A stretch of 58,622 nucleotides of DNA from Leptospira sp. (GTDB taxonomy: Bacteria; Spirochaetota; Leptospiria; Leptospirales; Leptospiraceae). Shown here one piece after another: positions 52,323 to 58,622 of the stretch (positions are counted from its first letter, which is position 1; each line of letters opens with the position of its first letter). The translations under genes and the position numbers were made by a program. Below the pieces are notes generated by a model. It made no database searches. It saw only the letters and a list, made by a program, of their open reading frames with translations, and had not been told where the DNA came from. Where the stretch lies: positions 1-58,622 of the forward strand of contig JAPZRK010000055.1 in the NCBI GenBank assembly GCA_027531445.1. Direction: 5' to 3'.

Positions 52323-54625
52323 TTGAAGACGAAGAATTTAGAGAACTTTTCCATTCGGATAGTTTAGAGCACATTCATAATATAGAGAATGGGATTTTAG
52401 AGCTCGAAAAAAATCATAAAGATCCTGAACTCTTAAAATCAATATTTAGGTCGGCCCATAGCATGAAGGGAGCCGCAGGAGTGTTGGGTTTAAAAGATAT
52501 AGAGTCCATCACTCATGTTCTTGAAGATCAACTCGGGAAGGCAAGTAAGGGAGTTAAAGATTACAACCCTGACGACGCGGATAGAATTTACTATGCATTG
52601 GATCAATTGCGTTTGTTAGTAGAAGAAGCTGTAACTGGGAAAAAGGCGAACGTCGAACTTAAAAAAACCATAGATGTCTTGAACGGGGCTTCACCGGTAA
52701 ATATTGAAGATAATATGATTTCTCAAAAGGAATTAGTTTCGGCTCCTCCGAAAGAAAATACAATTTCATCTTTTTCCAATTCGTCGACTCATGAATCTTC
52801 TCCTCCAAAGAAATCAGAAAGTTCGACACCACAAAGTACCTCCAGAGTAAAGCAAGAGACTACGACTCCGAAAGCGGTTCCTGATACCAAAGCCAAAGGC
52901 TCTTCTGGCAAATTTAAAATTGATACGATGAGGGTCGACCCCTCAAAATTGGATAGTTTACTTGGATATTCTGGCGAGCTGACCGTAACCAAAAATCGAA
53001 TTCAAAAAAGAGCAGGAGAAATCGTAGAATTAAACTTACTTGTGGAGGATTTTTCCAAAACATGGAAAAATTTAACAGGTATTACAAATGAGGAAAAACG
53101 AAAATGGGAGCAGATATTACAAAGATTAGCTGGTCTTAAAGTAAGATCCATCCAAGATTCTGCAAAACTCGATTTAATCGCAAGCAAAATAGAAGAGGGT
53201 ATACAAAACGTTAGGTTACTACCACTGTCTAGTGTGTTCGACGCGTTTCCGAGAACTGTCCGTGATTTAGGAAGGGAATTGGGTAAAGAAGTATACTTAA
53301 CTCTTGAGGGAGGGAATGTAACGGCCGATAAGCTGGTGATTGAAGAGTTGCGTGATCCCTTGATGCATCTCGTCAGAAATTCTCTTGATCATGGCATTGA
53401 GACCAGAGAAGAACGCGAAGTATCCGGGAAGCCAAATCCTGCGCGCATTCGTATTTCCGGTAAAATGATTAATAACGCAGTCTGTATTGAAATTGAAGAC
53501 GATGGACGTGGATTAGATTTAGCTAAAATTAAAGAAAGGGCGATTCAAAGGGGAATTTTTCAAGCGCACGAAATTCTGGAGATGGATGAAACTCAGATAA
53601 AGGAGATTATCTTTCATCCTGGTTTTTCGACAAAGACGGAAGTATCAAATGTGTCCGGAAGGGGTGTTGGTATGGACATCGTGAAGACGTTTGTGGAAAA
53701 ATTTAAAGGCTCCATTGACATCGAATCTAGCTACGGCGTTGGCACCAAATTTTCAATCAAACTCCCTATCAATTTTAGTACAAATCATGTCTTAATCATC
53801 CAATTGCAAGGCTGGAAGTATGGAATTCCTACAGAATACATAGATCAAAGTCTTTTCGTAAAGAAAGAACAACTTTCCACCGTTGAAGGGAAACCTGTTA
53901 TTTCTTGGGGCAATGAACCGATTCGACTCGTTTATATGTCTGATTATTTTAATGTACGATATCCAAAAGATGGGCAAGTGGCGTTAAAACAAAAAAAGAG
54001 TGAATCGTGTATCATTTTAACTTATAACGGTGAAAAGGTTGGCGTGATTGTTGACTCTATTTTTGATAAACAAGAAATTTTACTCAAACCATTCACAGGC
54101 ATACTAGAGTCAGTTCCCAAAATGGCAGGAACTACAATACTCGAATCAGGTGAAATCTGTTATATGATTCAAGTGCCAGAATTCTTTTCAGAGTTAAAGG
54201 GAAAAATCGTCTCACGCGAATGGAAAGATGATGCAACTGACACAAAGAAAGTAAAACCAATTATGGTTGCTGAAGATTCCTTGATTACTCGAGCACAAAT
54301 ACAACGAATATTGGAAGAAAATGGTTATGTCGTGATAACTGCATCTGATGGTCAAGATGCGTTCGAAAAAATTCAAAAAAACGAAGTTTCACTCTTATTA
54401 ACTGACGTCGAGATGCCAAGGAAAGATGGATTATCTCTTGTTCGCGATCTGCGAGCGATGAATCACTTTTCTCAACTTCCTATAGTTATGCTAACGAGTC
54501 TTGGATCTGAAGATCAAATTCGTCAAGGAAAAGAGTCAGGAGCAGATTCTTATCTTATCAAATCTCAATTCGATCAAACTATTTTATTACAGACTGTAGA
54601 AAGGTTAATCTCAGGGCATCAATGA
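52319..54625 (+). CDS. cheA: CheA histidine kinase with C-terminal receiver domain
   Basis: A 768-residue chemotaxis kinase. The Hpt domain is at the N-terminus with His47 in 'FRSAHSMKGAAGVLG'. A Ser/Pro/Lys-rich linker (about 130-200) replaces a recognisable P2 domain. Dimerisation and ATPase domains follow: N-box 'HLVRNSLDHGIETREER' (about 350), 'EDDGRGLDLAKIKERA', 'GRGVGMDIVKTF' and 'GTKFSIKLP'. A CheW-like regulatory domain covers about 495-630. Residues about 645-765 form a receiver: 'MVAEDSLITRAQIQRILEEN', phospho-acceptor Asp696 in 'LLLTDVEMPRKDG', 'VMLTSLGSE' and a terminal lysine in 'SYLIKS'. The added receiver could act as a phosphate sink or internal CheY. ATGA overlaps join it to the MCP and cheB genes. 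Confidence 0.93.
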   Translation: MIEDEEFRELFHSDSLEHIHNIENGILELEKNHKDPELLKSIFRSAHSMKGAAGVLGLKDIESITHVLEDQLGKASKGVKDYNPDDADRIYYALDQLRLLVEEAVTGKKANVELKKTIDVLNGASPVNIEDNMISQKELVSAPPKENTISSFSNSSTHESSPPKKSESSTPQSTSRVKQETTTPKAVPDTKAKGSSGKFKIDTMRVDPSKLDSLLGYSGELTVTKNRIQKRAGEIVELNLLVEDFSKTWKNLTGITNEEKRKWEQILQRLAGLKVRSIQDSAKLDLIASKIEEGIQNVRLLPLSSVFDAFPRTVRDLGRELGKEVYLTLEGGNVTADKLVIEELRDPLMHLVRNSLDHGIETREEREVSGKPNPARIRISGKMINNAVCIEIEDDGRGLDLAKIKERAIQRGIFQAHEILEMDETQIKEIIFHPGFSTKTEVSNVSGRGVGMDIVKTFVEKFKGSIDIESSYGVGTKFSIKLPINFSTNHVLIIQLQGWKYGIPTEYIDQSLFVKKEQLSTVEGKPVISWGNEPIRLVYMSDYFNVRYPKDGQVALKQKKSESCIILTYNGEKVGVIVDSIFDKQEILLKPFTGILESVPKMAGTTILESGEICYMIQVPEFFSELKGKIVSREWKDDATDTKKVKPIMVAEDSLITRAQIQRILEENGYVVITASDGQDAFEKIQKNEVSLLLTDVEMPRKDGLSLVRDLRAMNHFSQLPIVMLTSLGSEDQIRQGKESGADSYLIKSQFDQTILLQTVERLISGHQ

Positions 54626-55665
54626 AAACTAAAATAATCATTATAGAAGATAATGTTCTAATTCAATCGGCATATAAAAAACTTTTTGCAACCGTTTCTG
54701 ATATTGAGATTTTAGGGATCGCTTCGAATGGGAAAGAGGGATTTGACCTTCTTATGAAATCCGATCCTGACGTAATCCTCTGTGATCTAAATATGCCGAT
54801 CATGGATGGTTTTGAATTCACTCAGAAAGCAATGGCAGAAAAGCCAAAGCCGATTCTTATCGTTTCCGATTTAGTACAAAAGGAGGATCAAGACAATGTT
54901 TTTAAGGCCTTACAGCTTGGAGCAATTGATGTCCTTCCGAAACCAAGATTGGCAGGGGATGTTAGTATCATCGCGGCAGAATTAGCTAGAAGGATAAAAA
55001 TTTTAAAAGGTGTGATCGTATTCAAAAAAGTCAAAAGAGATGTAAATACGATTCCTACCGCTGAAAAAACAATTCCCCATATCACATCTCCTATTGAAAA
55101 GCCTTTCGATTTAGTCGCTATTGGTGCATCAACTGGTGGGCCACAAGCTTACCAACAAATTTTCGAATCGATTCCAGCAAACTTTCCCATTCCGATCGCA
55201 TGTGTGCAACATATAAGTCCTGGTTTTTCGGAGAGCCTTTTGGCTTGGTTAAGTCATGCAACTCCATGTAATGTAAAGTTTGCCGAAGATGGGGAAACAC
55301 CTAAGGCCGGCTCAATCTACTTTCCGAATAACGACCAGCATTTGGCGTTGAGAGGAGGGCTATTTCGACCGTCCACGGAATCTCCCGTTAGAGGGCACCG
55401 ACCTTCTGTAGATTTTTTCTTTGAAAGTTTGACAACAAACAAAAACATACGGATATTAGCAATTTTACTCACAGGTATGGGTGATGATGGCGCTAGAGGA
55501 TTAAAATCCATTAAAGATAGCGGTGGTTACACAATCGTTCAAGATGAAACATCATCCATCGTATATGGAATGCCAAGAGTTGCTACAGAAATGGGAGCCG
55601 CCTCTGAGATTTTAAGTTTAGAAAAGATCGGACCGAAAATAGTTCAGTTGGTGACAGGAACCTAA
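54622..55665 (+). CDS. cheB: CheB protein-glutamate methylesterase/deamidase
   Basis: A 347-residue response-regulator esterase that removes receptor methyl groups after phosphorylation by CheA. The receiver has 'IIEDNVLIQSAYKKL', phospho-acceptor Asp55 in 'VILCDLNMPIMDGFEF' and 'LPKPRLAGD'. The catalytic domain has Ser170 in 'AIGASTGGPQAYQQIF', His197 in 'CVQHISPGFSESL' and Asp289 in 'LLTGMGDDGARGLKSI', the full catalytic triad; 'QDETSSIVYGMPRVA' is also family-typical. The linker between domains is about 40 residues. It follows cheA with a 4-base overlap and precedes the cyclase gene with TAATG. With cheR nearby, a methylation-based adaptation module is complete. Confidence 0.94.
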   Translation: MKTKIIIIEDNVLIQSAYKKLFATVSDIEILGIASNGKEGFDLLMKSDPDVILCDLNMPIMDGFEFTQKAMAEKPKPILIVSDLVQKEDQDNVFKALQLGAIDVLPKPRLAGDVSIIAAELARRIKILKGVIVFKKVKRDVNTIPTAEKTIPHITSPIEKPFDLVAIGASTGGPQAYQQIFESIPANFPIPIACVQHISPGFSESLLAWLSHATPCNVKFAEDGETPKAGSIYFPNNDQHLALRGGLFRPSTESPVRGHRPSVDFFFESLTTNKNIRILAILLTGMGDDGARGLKSIKDSGGYTIVQDETSSIVYGMPRVATEMGAASEILSLEKIGPKIVQLVTGT

Positions 55666-56957
55666 TGACACACAAAATACTTTTTGCTGAGGATAGTATA
55701 CTGCAAGGTACAGTCCTAAAACGTCTCCTAACTGCGCGTGGATTCCAAGTGGAATGGGGAAAAAATGGAAAAGAAGCACTTAGTATTTTAAATAATTTTT
55801 TGCCAGACTTAATTATATCGGATCTTGAGATGCCGATCATGGATGGATATGAATTTTGTAAAGCAGTCAAGACAAATATAGATTACAAAAAGATACCAGT
55901 TGTCTTATGTTCAACTCTAACTGATCCCGAAGACATCATTCGCGGAATTGAAGTAGGGGCAAACGGTTATATCACAAAACCTTACGAAGAATCGTTTTTG
56001 ATGTATAGAATCGAGTCGCTTTTGCTTAATCCTATTCTTGATGAGGATGATCCTGAACCAGTAGAGATTCTTTATTCAGGTAACCACTATTCGATTCGAA
56101 CTACTAAGATGCAAATATTGCAGTTGTTACTTTCAATTTATGAAAATACGGTCAAAAAAAACAAAGAGCTGTATGATGCTCAGGTTGATGTCCAAGAAAA
56201 AGCTAAACAATTGGAAAAGGGGTTGGAAGAATCCGAACGTTTGCTTAGGAATATCCTTCCAGCAAAAATAGCCGAAAGACTCAAAACCCATGGTTATGCG
56301 GAACCAGAATCCTTTTCGAGTGTTACTGTTTTGTTCACTGATTTTAAGGGTTTTACTGATGCGGCTGAATTTATGACGCCCAAAGAACTTGTTGAACAGC
56401 TGGATTTATGTTTCGCCCAGTTTGATTCGATCATGGAGATGTATAAATTAGAAAAGCTTAAAACGATCGGAGATTCCTATATGGCGGCGGGAGGCATTCC
56501 ACTACCAAATTCAAGTCATCCGGTTGATGCGATAAGAGCTGGTTTAGAAATCAAAGAGTTTATGGATCTCACAAAGAGTTTAAGGATAGATCAAGGTTTA
56601 CCTTATTGGGAACTTCGAATCGGAATACACACCGGTCCCGTTGTTGCTGGTGTCATTGGGAATAAAAAATTTGCTTACGATATGTGGGGCGATACTGTTA
56701 ACACAGCAAGTCGTATGGAGTCATCGGGTGAAGTAGGTAAGGTGAATATATCACGCGATACCTATAATCTTGTAAAAGATTTTTTTCAATGTCAATCTCG
56801 AGGAAAAATTCCGGCAAAGAATAAAGGAACTATCGAAATGTTCTTTGTTGAGCGCATTCATCCCCATCTTTCAAAAGATGCGGACGGACGTGTGCCCAAC
56901 GAAAAATTCAACGAACTTTATAAACAACTCGAAAATTCCTTCGAGTTGGGCAAATGA
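55665..56957 (+). CDS. Receiver-adenylate cyclase (class III) response regulator
   Basis: A 430-residue two-domain protein. Receiver at 1-125: 'KILFAEDSILQGTVLKRLLT', phospho-acceptor Asp53 in 'LIISDLEMPIMDGYEF' and 'ITKPYEE'. A coiled-coil linker (about 165-215, 'YDAQVDVQEKAKQLEKGLEE') leads to the cyclase domain: 'LLRNILPAKIAERL' entry helix, 'VTVLFTDFKGFTDAAEFM' (first metal Asp), 'KLKTIGDSYMAAGG' (second Asp, purine-contact Lys) and 'YDMWGDTVNTASRMES' (specificity Asp plus transition-state Asn-Arg). Lys and Asp at the specificity positions predict ATP, not GTP. So CheA phosphorylation may control cAMP. It overlaps cheB by 1 base; no stand-alone CheY is present here. Confidence 0.9.
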   Translation: MTHKILFAEDSILQGTVLKRLLTARGFQVEWGKNGKEALSILNNFLPDLIISDLEMPIMDGYEFCKAVKTNIDYKKIPVVLCSTLTDPEDIIRGIEVGANGYITKPYEESFLMYRIESLLLNPILDEDDPEPVEILYSGNHYSIRTTKMQILQLLLSIYENTVKKNKELYDAQVDVQEKAKQLEKGLEESERLLRNILPAKIAERLKTHGYAEPESFSSVTVLFTDFKGFTDAAEFMTPKELVEQLDLCFAQFDSIMEMYKLEKLKTIGDSYMAAGGIPLPNSSHPVDAIRAGLEIKEFMDLTKSLRIDQGLPYWELRIGIHTGPVVAGVIGNKKFAYDMWGDTVNTASRMESSGEVGKVNISRDTYNLVKDFFQCQSRGKIPAKNKGTIEMFFVERIHPHLSKDADGRVPNEKFNELYKQLENSFELGK

Positions 56958-56993
56958 AATCAAAGAGTTATTGTAAGTAATGGAGTACAAATT

Positions 56994-58622
56994 ATGAATT
57001 TGAATGAAATCAAAAAAGGAAAAAGTTTAAAATCCGCATTTCTTTTTTACTTTTCAATATTGTTAGGTATCATCACAGCATTAAGTCTTTATTTGTTGGT
57101 TACATCGGCTTTGTCTTTTATTGAAAAAAGAAAGAGTCTCAATTCCATTAAGTTAGTTCGGTTGTTAATGTTAGGAACCGTTGAGCTATCCCTGGAACGA
57201 AGTGTTACGCAAGTTAGTTTAAATTTTAAAGAAACGATACCCGAGAATTTCAGAGCTCTCTTAGCAAAACAAAGAAATTCTGGAACTCCCAAAATTAAGG
57301 AAATTCTTAGCAGTACTGATGATTCCGAAGTTAAAAAAGAATTAGGCGATGCATTAGGACGATTGGAGAGGATTAGACTCGAAGCAGATAAGAATCTCTC
57401 TGTTCCGTTGGCAGACCGGGATAAATTTTTTGTCGAAAGATTCCCATTTCATTTTCCTGAAATTTTGGAAGATACGATAGCCATTGAAAGTATCTTTTTT
57501 CGAAATGAAGGCAGTAGAGACAACACTGTATTAAAACTGGAAGCTATACAAAAGCTTGCTTGGGAAATGAGAGAGTTTGGTGGACGAGAAAGAACTTATT
57601 TTGCGATAGCTCTTTTAAATCAAAAAGAGTTCGGAAACGAGATACTTGGAAGAATTGAAGTTCAAGACTCTAGAGTAAGATTTGCTAAACGCCAGTTGGA
57701 TTCACTCTTAAAAGATCCTTCCATTCCAAAAAGTATCGGAACTGAATACCAACGTATGAACTCAAATTATTTCAAAGAGTATGCGGAAGTAAAGGATCGA
57801 CTAAAGGCAGAGATATCACGAGGTGTGTTTACCCAAAGTTTCGATACATACTTTAAATCATCGTCAGAGGCACTTGAATCAATCGAGGCACTTTTGCGGG
57901 CATCCTCAAACGAGTTGATTCCTGCACAGGAAGCTCAAATTCAATCCGCTTTGTTGGGTGTGATAGTCAATCTTTTTATAGGCTTTGCTGGCCTGGCAAT
58001 CGGCATATACTCAATCCGTTATTCAACCGTAACAATTATTTCTCGTATAACACAAGTGACAAATGTTTTAAGTGAGCTTGCGAAAGGAAATAAATCTCTC
58101 CAATTTGATACTGCACATGAATTAAATATAGAGATCGCAACCTTGCTTGAGGCCGCGGGCATATTCCGTGATAATATGTTGAAGTTGGAGGATTTGATTT
58201 CCGAACAATCCGCTGCTGTGAATCAAACCACAACGACTATGCGACTTCTGGAGAATTCCTCTAAAAATACAGCCGATGAAGCACAGCATGGCTCTACGAA
58301 TTCCCAGAAGGCAGTTCAAGTTGCCTATGAAGGGGAATCGATGGGCGAACGAATGCAAGAAATTCAAACCCAGGTCCAAGAAAGCGTGGATGATGTCACA
58401 AAAAAAATTGAGCTTCTCGGAGAACAAACATCTCATATTTCGAGTATTGTCAGTCTTGTTGCTGAGTTAGCAAACCAAACGAATATGCTTGCGTTGAATG
58501 CGGCCGTCGAAGCGGCGAGAGCGGGGGAATTCGGTAAAGGATTTTCTGTTGTGGCTTCCGAAATTCGAAAGTTAGCTGATGAATCCAAACATTCCACTGT
58601 GAAAATTCAAGGTATAGTGGAA
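56994..58622 (+). CDS. Methyl-accepting chemotaxis protein (3' end cut by window)
   Basis: The first 543 codons of a chemoreceptor, open to the right edge without a stop. Membrane segment 1 is near residues 15-42 ('FLFYFSILLGIITALSLYLL'). The outer region (about 45-320) is predicted all-helical, beginning 'VELSLERSVTQVSLNFKETI', similar to helical-bundle sensors such as NIT domains but not a clear match. Segment 2 is near 320-345. A HAMP-like region follows ('ITQVTNVLSELAKGNKSLQF'), then the methylation helices and the tip 'ELANQTNMLALNAAVEAARA' and 'FSVVASEIRKLADESKHS'. ATG 56994 has TGGAGT about 10 bases upstream. It is 36 bases after the cyclase gene. Confidence 0.88.
   Translation, partial: MNLNEIKKGKSLKSAFLFYFSILLGIITALSLYLLVTSALSFIEKRKSLNSIKLVRLLMLGTVELSLERSVTQVSLNFKETIPENFRALLAKQRNSGTPKIKEILSSTDDSEVKKELGDALGRLERIRLEADKNLSVPLADRDKFFVERFPFHFPEILEDTIAIESIFFRNEGSRDNTVLKLEAIQKLAWEMREFGGRERTYFAIALLNQKEFGNEILGRIEVQDSRVRFAKRQLDSLLKDPSIPKSIGTEYQRMNSNYFKEYAEVKDRLKAEISRGVFTQSFDTYFKSSSEALESIEALLRASSNELIPAQEAQIQSALLGVIVNLFIGFAGLAIGIYSIRYSTVTIISRITQVTNVLSELAKGNKSLQFDTAHELNIEIATLLEAAGIFRDNMLKLEDLISEQSAAVNQTTTTMRLLENSSKNTADEAQHGSTNSQKAVQVAYEGESMGERMQEIQTQVQESVDDVTKKIELLGEQTSHISSIVSLVAELANQTNMLALNAAVEAARAGEFGKGFSVVASEIRKLADESKHSTVKIQGIVE

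Noticed and set aside
55583..55870. A 95-residue minus-strand frame over cheB and the cyclase gene
   Set aside because: Antisense to the receiver domain; no own features.
1..58622. tRNA, rRNA, CRISPR arrays, insertion sequences or phage genes
   Set aside because: Looked for and not found; no repeat arrays, transposase motifs or RNA-gene patterns were visible, although a covariance-model scan was not possible.

Overview
The window reads as a piece of a spirochaete chromosome, most likely Leptospira (perhaps a saprophytic-type species). This is an inference from the AT-rich, densely packed polysaccharide genes, the very long one-strand O-antigen (rfb-type) locus and the adjoining chemotaxis operon. 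No rRNA, tRNA, IS element or CRISPR array was seen. About 47 protein genes cover almost all of it; no gene-free stretch exceeds about 160 bases.

Region 1 (1-36694, all + strand) is a lipopolysaccharide/O-antigen locus whose genes mostly overlap or abut. It opens with the tail of a GT4 glycosyltransferase and a LegB-like 4,6-dehydratase, a nucleotidyltransferase and an SDR reductase. Next comes a three-enzyme cassette converting UDP-GlcNAc to a UDP-6-deoxy-L-HexNAc (UDP-L-QuiNAc or UDP-L-FucNAc type), followed by its likely glycosyltransferase (WbuB-like) and a polyprenyl-phosphate sugar-1-phosphate transferase. A Wzy-like membrane protein, a Wzm/Wzt ABC exporter with a C-terminal Wzt extension, an FkbM methyltransferase, a small SDR, a GT4, a glutamine-dependent amidotransferase and a GT2 come next. 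At 19635-21760 a GDP-fucose-synthase homologue is joined to a PLP enzyme whose catalytic lysine is histidine, the signature of the sugar 3-dehydratase ColD; together they predict GDP-L-colitose or a related 3,6-dideoxyhexose. From 21761 on, GT2 enzymes of polyprenyl-phosphate-sugar-synthase type alternate with large polytopic GT-C-like proteins. They are joined by a GtrA-methyltransferase fusion and two tyvelose-epimerase-like SDRs.

Region 2 (36703-46285) has mixed strands: a GT2 on minus, a GT2 plus GT-C pair and an O-antigen-ligase-like protein on plus, then a GT2 plus GT-C pair and an App1-type phosphatase-like gene on minus. The recurring GT2 plus GT-C pairs and the GtrA domain suggest periplasmic, lipid-phosphate-sugar-dependent decoration of the exported glycan.

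Region 3 (46347-58622, + strand, visibly less AT-rich) starts with a UbiD-family decarboxylase. It is followed after 5 bases by a tightly coupled chemotaxis operon: CheR with a TPR-like tail, a tandem CheW protein, an MCP, CheA with a C-terminal receiver, CheB, a receiver-adenylate cyclase and a second MCP cut off by the window end.

Several starts were reassigned from gene overlaps. Eight junctions in the locus share the same 8-base architecture, in which the downstream start sits in ATGNNTAA (once TTGNNTAA) ending in the upstream stop codon.
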